64,000 bases of DNA from Arthrobacter agilis (GCF_030816075.1 NZ_JAUSXO010000001.1:682001-746000); one strand, 5' to 3'; positions 1-11,043 are shown, counted from the stretch's first letter. The notes: generated by a model not told the origin, from the sequence alone. Program-made: numbers and translations.

Positions 1-2826
<2,826 letters not shown>

Positions 2827-2830
<4 letters not shown>

Positions 2831-3294
2831 CCACGCCGTCCTGGCAGAAGGTCCTGTCCACGCTCGCCGGCGAGCGGTCCCGCGAACTGTATGCGCGGGC
2901 CGTCCTCGGACAGCCGCTCGACGCCGCACCCAGGGAGGTGCAGCGCCTCGTCGACGCCGGGCTCCTGACACCGGAGCAGACCGTCGCCGGCGGGCTGTTC
3001 AAGGAGGTGCTCGCCGCTGCCGGGCCGGGCACGCCGAAGGGCGTGGACCGGTTCTTCCGGGAGGGGCGGATCGACGGCCTCCCGCGTGCCGGGCAGGACC
3101 GCACCGACCTGCTGGGACACCTCGCCGAGCGGTTGCTGCCCGCCGACGGGGAGATCAGCGAACCGGAGGTCAACCGGCTGCTCGCCACCGTCACGCACGA
3201 CATCCCGACCCTGCGCCGCGCGCTCGTCGATCACGGCTTCATGGAGCGCTACCCCGACGGCACCGGCTACCGGCGGGTGACCGAGGCGTCCTGA
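2827..3294 (+). CDS. DUF2087 domain protein
   Basis: Small protein of 155 residues. The C-terminal half, from LLPADGEISEPEVN to the end, fits DUF2087. That family has a conserved region ending in a GFMERYPDGTGYRR-type motif and often accompanies helix-turn-helix or nucleic-acid-binding functions. The N-terminal half (SWQKVLSTLAGERSRELYAR) is helical and could be a small wHTH, but I see no clear recognition helix. It starts at the ATG overlapping the phosphatase stop (ATGA) and is the last gene of the ligA unit. Its function is not known. A regulatory role is suggested only by other members of the family. Confidence 0.78.
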
Positions 3295-3388
3295 GGGGTG
3301 TGGCCTCCGGTCCTGGGCCGCATCCGTTGCGCGGGCCCGCACCTCGGGTCGTCCGCCGCCGTCGCCCCGGAATGTCCCCGACCGCAGT

Positions 3389-3394
3389 GATAAT
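3389..3394 (+). promoter_or_regulatory. Leaderless-type -10 box (GATAAT)
   Basis: GATAAT matches the TATAAT -10 consensus at five of six bases and ends exactly 6 bases before the ATG at 3401. Transcription would start at or within a base of the start codon. No Shine-Dalgarno sequence is present between the two. This spacing recurs throughout the window. Confidence 0.6.
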
Positions 3395-3400
3395 GGAGCG

Positions 3401-4132
3401 ATGACGGCTTATTCCGGCACGAAGGAGTTCGAAGGCGCGACCTTCGTCAGGGCGAGCTTCAAGGGCGCCACCCTGCGGTTCTCCGATGTCAGCGGTGTGA
3501 CGATGCGCGGGGTCGACCTGGACGGGCTCGACATCGACAGCCACGACCTGTTCCTCGGCAGCCTCGTCGTCAACGGCGTCGACGTGGTGCCGCTCGTGGA
3601 CGCCGAGCTCAACCGGCAGTTCCCGGGCCGCGAGCTGCAGAAGGCGCAGACGCCCGACGGTCTCCGCGAGGGCTGGGTGGCTGTGCAGGCCGCATGGCAG
3701 GAGACGGTGACGGGCACGCCGCCGGACCTCGTGGACGCCCATGTCGAGGACGAGTGGTCCCTGTCCCAGACCCTGCGGCACCTCGTCCTGGCCACCGATG
3801 CGTGGCTTCGAGGGGGGATCCTTCGGGTGGAGCAGCCGCTGCACGAGATCGGCCAGATCTTCACCGGTGCCGAGGAGATGGGCTTCGACATGTCGGTCTT
3901 CCGTGCGGACGCCCCGGCGTACGAGGAGATCCTCGAGGTACGGGCCGAGCGGCAACGGCTGGTGACCGGCTTCCTGGCCACGGCCACGGCGGAGCTGCTG
4001 GCGGAGGAGCGCGAGAACCCGTGGGGCGGCGGGGACTGGCATCCCACCGTCGGCGACTGCATCCGCGTGATCCTGGAGGAGGAGTGGGCGCATCTGCGCT
4101 ACATCCGGCGCGATCTCGCCCGTCTGCGGTGA
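3401..4132 (+). CDS. Pentapeptide-like N-terminus fused to a DinB_2-like domain
   Basis: 243 residues. The first 70 or so show pentapeptide-repeat-like spacing (FEGATFVRASFKGATLRFSD, then GVTMRGVDLDGLDID). From about residue 85 the protein resembles the DinB_2/DUF664 four-helix fold, with WSLSQTLRHLVLATDAWL and WHPTVGDCIRVILEEEWAH. The first His and the C-terminal His (EEEWAH) occupy positions used for metal binding in DinB-like thiol-dependent enzymes. The gene stands alone with a probable leaderless promoter. No partner gene reveals a substrate. A mycothiol-dependent or metal-dependent role is possible from the family but unproven. Confidence 0.75.
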   Translation: MTAYSGTKEFEGATFVRASFKGATLRFSDVSGVTMRGVDLDGLDIDSHDLFLGSLVVNGVDVVPLVDAELNRQFPGRELQKAQTPDGLREGWVAVQAAWQETVTGTPPDLVDAHVEDEWSLSQTLRHLVLATDAWLRGGILRVEQPLHEIGQIFTGAEEMGFDMSVFRADAPAYEEILEVRAERQRLVTGFLATATAELLAEERENPWGGGDWHPTVGDCIRVILEEEWAHLRYIRRDLARLR

Positions 4133-4197
4133 GCCGATGGCGGCCGGCCGGGCGCGCGTGAGCCTCGAAGGGGGAGCGCCGCGATCCGGAAAACCAG

Positions 4198-4203
4198 TAT
4201 CGT
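4198..4203 (+). promoter_or_regulatory. Candidate -10 box (TATCGT) for the ANTAR gene
   Basis: TATCGT fits TANNNT and would start a transcript near 4210, giving a leader of roughly 112 nt before the TTG at 4322. I see no convincing -35 element, so the call rests on the hexamer and on its position in a relatively AT-rich patch. Confidence 0.35.
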
Positions 4204-4269
4204 TACGTGAACACAGCCTCGGTGGTCCGATCACGTACTTCTGACGCTGATGAACGGCCTGTAGAAGAG

Positions 4270-4308
4270 CGGGCCTGCCAGCCCGGCGGGAGGAACGACC
4301 ACCCCGCC
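4270..4308 (+). promoter_or_regulatory. Two adjacent hairpins in the ANTAR gene leader
   Basis: The first hairpin is CGGGC (4270-4274), a 6-nt loop CTGCCA and GCCCG (4281-4285). The second pairs GGCGGG (4285-4290) with CCCGCC (4303-4308) around a 12-nt loop. ANTAR proteins bind paired stem-loops with hexanucleotide loops, so autoregulation came to mind. However, the first loop lacks the A1/G4 pattern known for ANTAR targets and the second loop is too long. The hairpins are visible, but any role is speculative. Confidence 0.35.
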
Positions 4309-4321
4309 CTACTCAAGCAGG

Positions 4322-4810
4322 TTGACTGTGCCAGCAGACGTCCCCCAGGGGCCGCGACCGCGTCCTTCGCGGCCGCCGGCCGAAACACACCCCTTCCCCC
4401 ACGGGGGGAGCTCCGCGGACGACCTCGTAGTGCCGTACCCCATGGACGGCATCGAGGACCGATTCCCCGGATCCCGATTCCTCTCCGGCCGGGCGGGCCT
4501 CACCGCGGAACCACCGCTGGGCGTCGACTCGGCACAGCGAAGCGGCGCCGACGGCCAGGATGCCGAACTACGCCTGGTGCTGCAGCGCCTGGCGGAGGTG
4601 ACCGAGAAGGTGGAGCACCTCACGCGGGCGGTCCAGAGCCGGGACGTCATCGGGCAGGCCAAGGGGATCCTGATGGAACGCTACCGGCTCACCAGCGAGC
4701 AGGCCTTCGAGCTGCTGGTCGCCACGAGTTCGGCCAGCAGCAGCAAGCTGTCCGCCGTCGCCGCCCACCTCACGGCCACAGGAGTGCTGGGGCAGCCACC
4801 ACAGTCCTGA
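4322..4810 (+). CDS. ANTAR domain protein without a sensor domain
   Basis: 162 residues from a TTG start; ATG 4442 is a shorter alternative. The C-terminal 70 residues match the ANTAR fold: LQRLAEVTEKVEHLTRAVQS, then RDVIGQAKGILMERYRLTS, then EQAFELLVATSS. This is the hallmark I-x-QAKGILM...Y..T..EAF pattern of RNA-binding antiterminators. No receiver, GAF or PAS domain precedes it. The N-terminal 80 residues are Pro/Gly/Arg-rich and look disordered. In this family the domain binds stem-loops in mRNA and prevents termination. Without a sensor, control of this protein is unclear. Start choice is uncertain. Confidence 0.8.
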   Translation: MTVPADVPQGPRPRPSRPPAETHPFPHGGSSADDLVVPYPMDGIEDRFPGSRFLSGRAGLTAEPPLGVDSAQRSGADGQDAELRLVLQRLAEVTEKVEHLTRAVQSRDVIGQAKGILMERYRLTSEQAFELLVATSSASSSKLSAVAAHLTATGVLGQPPQS

Positions 4811-4882
4811 CAGGGCACCACGACGGCGTGGCGCGGGCCCTGCCGTGCCCTCGTGGGGGAGGGTGCGACACGGACCTGCTGC

Positions 4883-4888
4883 GACACT
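4883..4888 (+). promoter_or_regulatory. Leaderless-type -10 box (GACACT)
   Basis: GACACT ends 6 bases before ATG 4895, with no Shine-Dalgarno sequence in between. It is one of the weaker members of the series by base match, but the spacing is identical and it supports 4895 rather than 4853 as the start. Confidence 0.45.
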
Positions 4889-4894
4889 GGTCGT

Positions 4895-5350
4895 ATGGCT
4901 GTCTCCTTCGAGTGCATCACCCGCGCGCGCGTGCCGCAGGCCGAGTTGTTCGACCGTTCCCGGAGCATCGATGCCCACACCCGTTCCATGGCCCGGTCTC
5001 GGGAGACAGCCGTTGCAGGCACCACGACCGGCCTCATCTCCCTGGGGCAGCACGTGACGTGGCGGGCCCGGCACTTCGGCGTCCCCATCCGCATGACGAG
5101 CCGGATCACGGACATGGAAGCGCCGAACCGTTTCGTGGACCAGCAGATCAGGGGTCCCTTCCGGCGATTCCGGCACGTCCACGAGTTCAGCCACGCCGAC
5201 GGGATCACCACGATGACCGACCGGATCGAGTTCGCGGCGCCCTTCGGTCCACTGGGACGCGTTGTCGAGAAGCTCGTGCTCGCCCGATACCTCAGGACGC
5301 TCATCGAGACCCGGAACCGGTACCTCGTCGAAGGACCCGCCCACCGGTAG
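4895..5350 (+). CDS. SRPBCC family protein (START/Bet v1-like)
   Basis: 151-residue protein with the layout of SRPBCC cyclase/dehydrase-like proteins. It has an N-terminal strand with VSFECITRARVPQAELFD, a middle segment ending WRARHFGVPIRMTSRITDME, a strand with RHVHEFSHADG and TTMTDRIEFAAPFG, and a long C-terminal helix with VEKLVLARYLRTLIETRNRYL. These proteins form a hydrophobic cavity that binds lipids or other small molecules. No catalytic residue can be named. The start at 4895 is preferred because a -10-like hexamer sits 6 bases upstream, and the longer reading from 4853 lacks a family-like N-terminus. The gene is monocistronic. Confidence 0.75.
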   Translation: MAVSFECITRARVPQAELFDRSRSIDAHTRSMARSRETAVAGTTTGLISLGQHVTWRARHFGVPIRMTSRITDMEAPNRFVDQQIRGPFRRFRHVHEFSHADGITTMTDRIEFAAPFGPLGRVVEKLVLARYLRTLIETRNRYLVEGPAHR

Positions 5351-5545
5351 CCCGGTTGCCGCACGGGGCAAGGAGCGCGGTCGACGAGGCGACCGCACGC
5401 CGGCGCGGGATCGTGCTGGGAGCGATCGTGGCTCCGGCGGTCATGGGTGCCCCACTCGGGTGCGGGGGAGTGACGGGGGCGTGCCCGGCGGGCGACAATC
5501 GTGGGGACGGCGCCCGGCCCCGCGGGGGCCGGGGAAGGAGGGACC

Positions 5546-5887
5546 GTGACCGCGAACAGGGATCCTGGCACCGGCCCGCCCGGCCGGCGACCCGCCCGGC
5601 TGCTCCCCGGGCCGGCGCGCCTGCTCGTGGGCGTGGCCGTCGCCGTCTTCGCCGCCTCGCTCGGTTTCGTCCTCCTGTATACGACGTCACTCCCGGCGGC
5701 AGTGTGCATCCTGATCGCGTTCGTCCTCGGCGCGGCCCAGCTGTACGCCCTGCGGGGCAACCTGTTCCGCAGCAACGGGACCGGCGGCGGGACCCGCGAC
5801 GGAGCGGGCGACGGACATGACGACGGATTCGGTGACGGATCCGGTGACGGAAGCGGTGGCACCGACGGCCGGCCGGGCGCTCGCTGA
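5546..5887 (+). CDS. Small two-helix membrane protein with Gly/Asp-rich tail
   Basis: 113 residues from GTG 5546, which has a strong Shine-Dalgarno (GGAGG, about 6 bases upstream). This start is therefore preferred over the upstream in-frame ATG 5501. Two hydrophobic segments are visible at about residues 27-46 (LLVGVAVAVFAASLGFVLLY) and 52-70. The tail after about residue 78 is almost entirely Gly, Asp, Ser and Thr, partly encoded by a repeated ggtgacgga unit around 5831-5855. The layout resembles DUF4229-type actinobacterial small membrane proteins, but I am not sure of that. Function is unknown. Confidence 0.65.
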   Translation: MTANRDPGTGPPGRRPARLLPGPARLLVGVAVAVFAASLGFVLLYTTSLPAAVCILIAFVLGAAQLYALRGNLFRSNGTGGGTRDGAGDGHDDGFGDGSGDGSGGTDGRPGAR

Positions 5888-5928
5888 CCGTACGCCGCTG
5901 CCGACCGGCCGCGTGGCGCAGCGCGTGG

Positions 5929-5934
5929 CAAAAT
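5929..5934 (+). promoter_or_regulatory. Leaderless-type -10 box (CAAAAT)
   Basis: CAAAAT lies exactly 6 bases before GTG 5941 in an otherwise GC-rich spacer. No ribosome binding site is present upstream of that GTG. Confidence 0.5.
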
Positions 5935-5940
5935 AGGCCG

Positions 5941-6471
5941 GTGACCACCGCGACGCCCGGCAATGCCCCCTCCTCCCGCGCCATCATCAGACCCATCCAG
6001 CCCGAGGACTACGAGGACGTCCGCCGGATCACGCGCGGCGCCTACCTCGAGGCCGGGTACTTCGCCGACGAGGCCCACCCCTACATGGCGGTGCTGGCCG
6101 ACGTCGAGCACCGTGCAGAGCACGCCGAGGTCTGGGTGGCCGAGCGCGACGGCGCCGTGGTGGGGTCGGTCGCGCTGACGTTCGCCGGCCAGCGGTACAC
6201 GGACATCGCGGTGGAGGGGGAGCTCGAGTTCCGCATGCTCGCGGTGGACCCGACCGTGCAGCGCGGCGGCGTGGGCCGGGCCATGGTGGAGCGGATCATC
6301 GAGCACGCCCGGACGCTGCCCGGCATCGAGGCCGTGAGCCTGACCAGCGGCTCCGACATGGTGCGCGCCCACCGCCTCTACACATCGATGGGCTTCGTCC
6401 GGGTCCCCGAGCGGGACTGGGAGGTCCCGAACGAGGACATCCTGCTCTGGGTCTTCCGCCTGCCCCTCTGA
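5941..6471 (+). CDS. GNAT family N-acetyltransferase
   Basis: 176 residues with a complete GNAT core: N-terminal RPIQPEDYEDVRRITRGAYL, central strand GAVVGSVALTF, then acetyl-CoA-binding motif A, FRMLAVDPTVQRGGVGRAMV, carrying the R/Q-x-x-G-x-G/A signature. It ends in RLYTSMGFVRVPERDW. It should transfer an acetyl group from acetyl-CoA to an amine. The acceptor cannot be predicted. The gene stands alone between a small membrane protein gene and gatC and appears to be transcribed from its own leaderless-type promoter. Confidence 0.88.
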   Translation: MTTATPGNAPSSRAIIRPIQPEDYEDVRRITRGAYLEAGYFADEAHPYMAVLADVEHRAEHAEVWVAERDGAVVGSVALTFAGQRYTDIAVEGELEFRMLAVDPTVQRGGVGRAMVERIIEHARTLPGIEAVSLTSGSDMVRAHRLYTSMGFVRVPERDWEVPNEDILLWVFRLPL

Positions 6472-6490
6472 CCCGCCGGGAACGGGCGGG
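6472..6490 (+). terminator. Short GC hairpin after the GNAT gene
   Basis: CCCGCC and GGCGGG form a 6-bp stem around a 7-nt loop immediately after the stop codon. There is no T run, so termination efficiency is doubtful. Confidence 0.35.
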
Positions 6491-6542
6491 AGCCGCGGCC
6501 GTCGCCCGGTTCTCCGATGGCGGGCGCCTCGCGCGCCGCCAC

Positions 6543-6548
6543 TAGACT
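6543..6548 (+). promoter_or_regulatory. -10 box (TAGACT) of the gatCAB operon
   Basis: TAGACT fits TANNNT and would begin transcription near 6555, giving a 32-nt leader with a ribosome binding site (AGGGGA at about 6575-6580) before gatC. Confidence 0.5.
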
Positions 6549-6586
6549 GGAGGCAGACACCCACCTCCGACTTCCAGGGGAGATCC

Positions 6587-6883
6587 ATGGCTGAGATCAA
6601 CCGGGACGACGTCGCGCACCTCGCGCGGCTCGCCCACATCGACATGAACGACGACGAGCTCGACCGCATGGCGGGGGAGCTCGCCGTGATCGTCGACTCC
6701 ATCAAGTCCGTGAGCGAGGTGGCGGGCGACGACGTCCCCGCGACCAGCCACCCCATCCCGCTGAGCAATGTGTTCCGCGACGACGTGGTGGGGGAGACCC
6801 TCAGCAACGAGGACGCGCTGCTCGGTGCGCCCGACAACGCCGACGGCCGCTTCAAGGTCCCGGCCATCCTGGACGGGGAGTAA
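6587..6883 (+). CDS. gatC: Asp-tRNA(Asn)/Glu-tRNA(Gln) amidotransferase subunit C
   Basis: 98-residue GatC, the small subunit that wraps around GatA and stabilises the GatCAB amidotransferase. The family pattern is clear: VAHLARLAHIDMNDDELDRM, LAVIVDSIKSVSEV, and the C-terminal FKVPAILDGE. It begins the gatC-gatA-gatB operon, 3 bases before gatA. The start ATG has a Shine-Dalgarno. GatCAB makes Gln-tRNA(Gln), and in some species Asn-tRNA(Asn), by amidating mischarged Glu- or Asp-tRNA. Confidence 0.96.
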   Translation: MAEINRDDVAHLARLAHIDMNDDELDRMAGELAVIVDSIKSVSEVAGDDVPATSHPIPLSNVFRDDVVGETLSNEDALLGAPDNADGRFKVPAILDGE

Positions 6884-6886
6884 CCC

Positions 6887-8401
6887 ATGACCGACCTGAT
6901 CCGCCTGTCCGCCGACGCCCTGGCGCAGAAGCTCGCCGCCAAGGAGGTCTCCGCCGTCGAGGTGACGCAGGCCCACCTGGACCGCATCGACGCCGTGGAC
7001 GGCGCCCTCAACGCCTTCCTGCACGTGAACACCGAGGAGGCGCTGCTCGTCGCCGCCGAGGTGGACAAGGCCCGCAGCATCGGCGACACCCTGCACCCGC
7101 TGGCCGGCGTGCCGATCGCGGTGAAGGACCTCATCGTCACGCGGGGCCAGCCCACCACGGCCGGCTCGAAGATCCTCGAGGGCTGGCAGAGCCCGTACGA
7201 CGCCACGGTGGTCCGCCGGCTCCGGGACGCGAAGATGCCGATCCTCGGCAAGACCAACCTGGACGAGTTCGCGATGGGCTCCTCGACCGAGCACTCCGCA
7301 TTCGGCCCCACCCGGAACCCCTGGGACCTGGACCGCATCCCCGGCGGGTCCGGCGGCGGATCCGCCGCCGCCGTCGCCGCGTTCGAGGCGCCCCTGGCCC
7401 TCGGCACCGACACCGGCGGGTCCATCCGCCAGCCCGGCGCCGTGACCGGGACGGTCGGCGTGAAGCCCACCTACGGCGGCGTCTCCCGCTACGGCGCCAT
7501 CGCCATGGCGTCCTCGCTCGACCAGATCGGCCCCGTCTCCCGCACCGTCCTCGACAGCGCCCTGCTGCACGAGGTCATCGGCGGCCACGACCCGCACGAT
7601 TCGACATCGCTCACCGACCCCGTGGGCGCACTCGTCGAGGCCGCACGCCTGGGCCACGTGCAGGGCATGCGGATCGGCGTCATCAAGGAACTGCAGGGCG
7701 AGGGCTACCAGGCCGGCGTCCTCGCGCGCTTCTCCGAGTCGCTCGAGCTGCTGCGTTCGGCGGGCGCGGAGATCGTCGAGGTCTCCTGCCCCAACTTCCG
7801 GTACGCGCTCGGCGCCTACTACCTGATCATGCCGTCGGAGGCGTCCAGCAACCTCGCCAAGTACGACGGCGTCCGGTTCGGCCTGCGCGTGGTGCCCGAG
7901 GGCACCCCGACGATCGAGCGCGTCATGGGCGCCACCCGCGCCGCCGGATTCGGCGACGAGGTCAAGCGCCGCATCATCCTCGGCACCTACGCGCTGAGCG
8001 CCGGCTACTACGACGCCTACTACGGGTCCGCGCAGAAGGTCCGCACGCTCATCCAGCGCGACTTCGCCGCAGCCTTCGAGCAGGCGGACGTGCTCGTCTC
8101 GCCGACCGCCCCGACCACCGCGTTCAAGCTGGGCGAGAAGCTCGACGACCCGCTGGCGATGTACCTCAACGATGTCGCCACCATCCCGGCGAACCTCGCC
8201 GGCGTGCCCGGCCTGTCGCTGCCGGGCGGCCTCGCGGACGAGGACGGACTGCCGGTCGGCATCCAGCTCCTCGCGCCCGCCCGCCAGGACGCACGCCTGT
8301 ACCGCGTGGGCGCCGTCCTCGAATCACTGCTCGAAGACACGTGGGGCGGGCCGCTGCTGGCCCAGGCCCCGGAGATCACGACGATCGCAGGTGGGAAGTA
8401 A
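6887..8401 (+). CDS. gatA: Asp-tRNA(Asn)/Glu-tRNA(Gln) amidotransferase subunit A
   Basis: 504-residue amidase-signature subunit that releases ammonia from glutamine for tRNA amidation. The Ser-cis-Ser-Lys triad is intact: Lys80 (GVPIAVKDL), Ser155 in the GGSGGGSA stretch and nucleophile Ser179 in [11 protein letters not shown]. These positions sit one residue off those of well-studied GatA proteins. The length is typical. The stop TAA overlaps the gatB ATG by one base. It is an essential pathway gene in bacteria lacking GlnRS, which would be expected here. Confidence 0.98.
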   Translation: MTDLIRLSADALAQKLAAKEVSAVEVTQAHLDRIDAVDGALNAFLHVNTEEALLVAAEVDKARSIGDTLHPLAGVPIAVKDLIVTRGQPTTAGSKILEGWQSPYDATVVRRLRDAKMPILGKTNLDEFAMGSSTEHSAFGPTRNPWDLDRIPGGSGGGSAAAVAAFEAPLALGTDTGGSIRQPGAVTGTVGVKPTYGGVSRYGAIAMASSLDQIGPVSRTVLDSALLHEVIGGHDPHDSTSLTDPVGALVEAARLGHVQGMRIGVIKELQGEGYQAGVLARFSESLELLRSAGAEIVEVSCPNFRYALGAYYLIMPSEASSNLAKYDGVRFGLRVVPEGTPTIERVMGATRAAGFGDEVKRRIILGTYALSAGYYDAYYGSAQKVRTLIQRDFAAAFEQADVLVSPTAPTTAFKLGEKLDDPLAMYLNDVATIPANLAGVPGLSLPGGLADEDGLPVGIQLLAPARQDARLYRVGAVLESLLEDTWGGPLLAQAPEITTIAGGK

Positions 8402-9915
8402 TGACTGCTGTAACCGATGAGGTCCTCTCCTTCGACGAGGCCATGGAGAAGTACGATCCCGTGCTCGGGTTCGAGGTCCACGTGGAGCTCAACACGAAGA
8501 CCAAGATGTTCTCCTCCGCCCCCAACGCCTTCGGGGACGTGCCCAACACCAACGTGACGCCCGTGGACCTCGGCCTGCCCGGTGTCCTGCCCGTCGTCAA
8601 CGGCGTGGCCGTGGAGTCCGCGATCAAGATCGGCCTCGCGCTGAACTGCAAGATCGCCGAGAAGTGCTACTTCGCGCGGAAGAACTACTTCTACCCGGAC
8701 ACCCCGAAGAACTTCCAGACCTCCCAGTTCGAGGACCCGATCGCGTACGACGGCTCCATCGACATCGAGCTCGCCGACGGCACCGTCTTCACGGTCGAGA
8801 TCGAGCGCGCCCACATGGAGGAGGACGCCGGCAAGCTCACCCACATGGGCGGCTCCACGGGCCGCATCCAGGGTGCCGAGTTCTCCCTCGTGGACTACAA
8901 CCGGGCGGGCGTGCCGCTCATCGAGATCGTCACCAAGCCGATCGTCGGTGCCGGGTCCCGCGCCCCCGAGCTCGCGAAGGCCTACGTCGCCGCGATCCGC
9001 GAGATCGTCAAGAACCTCGGCGTCTCCGACGCCCGCATGGAGCGCGGCAACGTGCGCTGCGACGCGAACGTCTCCCTCAAGCCCAAGGGCCAGGAGAAGT
9101 TCGGCACGCGCACCGAGACCAAGAACGTGAACTCGCTGCGCGCCGTCGAGCACGCGGTCACCTACGAGATCCAGCGCCACGCCGCCGTCCTGGACTCCGG
9201 CACGCCGATCCTGCAGGAGACGCGCCACTGGCACGAGGACACACGGTCGACGACGTCCGGACGGCCCAAGTCCGACGCCGACGACTACCGCTACTTCCCG
9301 GAGCCGGACCTCGTGCCCGTCGTGACGAACGAGGCCTGGATCGAGAAGCTCCGCGCCGAGCTGCCCGAGCCTCCCGCCGAGCGCCGCAAGCGCCTGCAGG
9401 CCGACTGGGGCTACTCCGACGCCGAGTTCCGCGACGTCGTCAACGCCGGCGTCATGTCCTCCATCGAGGACACCGTCGCCGCCGGCGTGAGCGCAGCCGT
9501 CGCCCGCAAGTGGTGGATGGGCGAGATCTCCCGCCGCGCCAAGCTCGCGGACGTCGAGCCGGCCGAGCTCGGCGTCACACCCGAGCTGATCGTGGAGCTC
9601 AACGCGCTCATCGAGTCCGGCAAGATCAACGACAAGCTCTCCCGCGACGTGCTCGACGGCGTCCTCGCCGGCGAGGGCACGCCCGCGGAGGTCGTCGAGC
9701 AGCGCGGACTCGCCGTCGTGTCCGACGACGGGCCCCTCCTCGAGGCGATCGACGGCGCCCTCGCGGCCCAGCCCGACGTCGCCGACAAGATCCGCGGCGG
9801 CAAGATCCAGGCCGTCGGCGCGATCGTGGGCGGCGTTATGAAGGCGACCCGCGGGCAGGCCGACGCCGGCCGCGTCCGCGAACTCATCCTGCAGCGCCTC
9901 GGCGTCGAGGGATAG
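8401..9915 (+). CDS. gatB: Asp-tRNA(Asn)/Glu-tRNA(Gln) amidotransferase subunit B
   Basis: 504-residue GatB, the subunit that binds the mischarged tRNA, activates the Glu or Asp carboxylate with ATP and receives ammonia from GatA. Conserved blocks include GFEVHVELNTKTKMFS, LGLPGVLPVVN, KNYFYPDTPKNFQ, DYNRAGVPLIEIVT and RCDANVSL. The C-terminal 150 residues form the GatB/YqeY tail that contacts the tRNA (KINDKLSRDVLDGVL). The ATG at 8401 shares a base with the gatA stop. A strong terminator follows, so this closes the operon. Confidence 0.98.
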   Translation: MTAVTDEVLSFDEAMEKYDPVLGFEVHVELNTKTKMFSSAPNAFGDVPNTNVTPVDLGLPGVLPVVNGVAVESAIKIGLALNCKIAEKCYFARKNYFYPDTPKNFQTSQFEDPIAYDGSIDIELADGTVFTVEIERAHMEEDAGKLTHMGGSTGRIQGAEFSLVDYNRAGVPLIEIVTKPIVGAGSRAPELAKAYVAAIREIVKNLGVSDARMERGNVRCDANVSLKPKGQEKFGTRTETKNVNSLRAVEHAVTYEIQRHAAVLDSGTPILQETRHWHEDTRSTTSGRPKSDADDYRYFPEPDLVPVVTNEAWIEKLRAELPEPPAERRKRLQADWGYSDAEFRDVVNAGVMSSIEDTVAAGVSAAVARKWWMGEISRRAKLADVEPAELGVTPELIVELNALIESGKINDKLSRDVLDGVLAGEGTPAEVVEQRGLAVVSDDGPLLEAIDGALAAQPDVADKIRGGKIQAVGAIVGGVMKATRGQADAGRVRELILQRLGVEG

Positions 9916-9940
9916 CCGCCGGCGTTCCCGACGGCGTGCA

Positions 9941-9980
9941 GCGGCGGGACCGGGTGGACGGCTCCACCCGGTGCCGCCGC
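9941..9980 (+). terminator. Strong hairpin terminator after gatB
   Basis: ACCGGGTGGA (9949-9958) pairs perfectly with TCCACCCGGT (9963-9972) around a 4-nt loop. The stem is extended beyond one G-G mismatch by GCGGCGG/CCGCCGC. There is no T tract, which is usual for this GC-rich genome. Confidence 0.65.
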
Positions 9981-10009
9981 GCCGGATCCGGCGCTCCCAG
10001 GAGGTCCCG

Positions 10010-10909
10010 ATGGCCCTGATGCCGCAGGCGGAGATCGACGTGGCGCCGTCGCTCGTCACCGCGCTGCTCGCCGCGCAGGCGCCGGACCTGGCCCACCTGC
10101 CGGTACGGTCCGTGGGCGGCGGCTGGGACAACACGCTGTTCCGGCTGGGGGAGGACCTCGTGGTGCGCCTGCCCCGGCGTGCGGTCGCGGACGCCCTGAT
10201 GGTCGCCGAGCAGCGCTGGCTCCCCGGCCTCGCCGCGTCCGTGTCCGTCCCGACGTCGGCGCCCCTCCGGCTCGGCCGGCCCGGTTCCGGCTACCCGTGG
10301 CACTGGTCCGTGTCCCGGTGGATCGACGGGGTCGGCGGCCTCACCGTCCCGCGGGACCGTCGCTCCGCCGCGGCCGTTCCGCTCGCTCGGTTCCTCGCCG
10401 CGTTCCAGCGCCCCGCCCCGGCCGACGCCCCCGTGAGTCCCGTCGGCCGCGGGGGTCCGCTGGTGGCGCGCGACGCCGTCGTCCGGGCGCGGCTCGCCTC
10501 GCTCGGCGACACTCCAGGCATGCCCGGTCCGCAGCTGCTGGAGGTCTGGGAGGCGTCCCTCGCCGCGCCCGCCTGGACACGGGCACCCCTGTGGCTGCAC
10601 GGCGACCTGCACCCCGGGAACGTCGTCCTGGGACCCGACGGCGCGCTGGCCGGCGTCGTCGACTTCGGTGACCTGTGCTCCGGGGACCCGGCGACGGACC
10701 TCGCCGCGGCCTGGCTCCACTTCGACGCCGCCGGCCGGTCCGCGTTCCGTGCCGCACTCGAGGCGCTGCGCCCCACCGACGCCCCGACGTGGACCCGGGC
10801 GCGCGGCTGGGCCGTGAGCATGGGCAGCGCGCTGGCCGCGGCGTCGGACGATGCCCCTGCCCTCCACGCGCTCGGCGTCGGGATCCTCGGAGCGGTCCTC
10901 GAGGGCTGA
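10010..10909 (+). CDS. Aminoglycoside phosphotransferase (APH) family kinase
   Basis: 299-residue APH/choline-kinase-like protein. The catalytic loop [11 protein letters not shown], with Asp as base and Asn for metal, and the DFG-like [17 protein letters not shown] are both intact. The N-terminal [22 protein letters not shown] corresponds to the glycine-rich loop and the ATP-binding lysine region, with Arg in the usual Lys position. The start is ATG 10010, with an AGGAGG ribosome binding site 6-7 bases upstream; GTG 9971 is unlikely. Proteins of this type in environmental actinobacteria phosphorylate diverse small molecules, so drug resistance should not be assumed. Confidence 0.85.
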   Translation: MALMPQAEIDVAPSLVTALLAAQAPDLAHLPVRSVGGGWDNTLFRLGEDLVVRLPRRAVADALMVAEQRWLPGLAASVSVPTSAPLRLGRPGSGYPWHWSVSRWIDGVGGLTVPRDRRSAAAVPLARFLAAFQRPAPADAPVSPVGRGGPLVARDAVVRARLASLGDTPGMPGPQLLEVWEASLAAPAWTRAPLWLHGDLHPGNVVLGPDGALAGVVDFGDLCSGDPATDLAAAWLHFDAAGRSAFRAALEALRPTDAPTWTRARGWAVSMGSALAAASDDAPALHALGVGILGAVLEG

Positions 10910-10948
10910 TGCCTCCCGGCCGGTCCGCGGTCCGATCCCGCCCACTGG

Positions 10949-10966
10949 TAGTGTTGCCCCGGGCAA
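10949..10966 (+). promoter_or_regulatory. -10 box and palindrome in front of tdh-kbl
   Basis: TAGTGT (10949-10954) fits a -10 hexamer. It is followed directly by the 13-base perfect palindrome TTGCCC-C-GGGCAA at 10954-10966. A palindrome covering the expected start site is a typical repressor position. The regulator is unknown. Confidence 0.4.
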
Positions 10967-11001
10967 TATCCCGCCCGGCACTCGTACCGCCCAGGCCCAG
11001 C

Positions 11002-11030
11002 CCATCCCGCTGGAGCATCCGGCGGGATGG
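11002..11030 (+). promoter_or_regulatory. Perfect hairpin just before the tdh ribosome binding site
   Basis: CCATCCCGC (11002-11010) pairs with GCGGGATGG (11022-11030) around an 11-nt loop. The ribosome binding site AAGGA starts at the next base. The stem could limit ribosome access, but no ligand or protein is implied by the sequence. Confidence 0.4.
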
Positions 11031-11043
11031 AAGGAACCGTTCA

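Noticed and set aside
4681-7470. Very long minus-strand open frame (929 codons) across the ANTAR-gatA region
   Set aside because: It is antisense to well-supported genes, is rich in Arg/Ser/Pro/Ala with no domain, and is explained by the lack of stop codons in GC-rich DNA.
10010-10909. Antibiotic resistance determinant (aminoglycoside phosphotransferase)
   Set aside because: Only the kinase fold is supported; chromosomal APH-like kinases in soil actinobacteria have many substrates and there is no mobile context.
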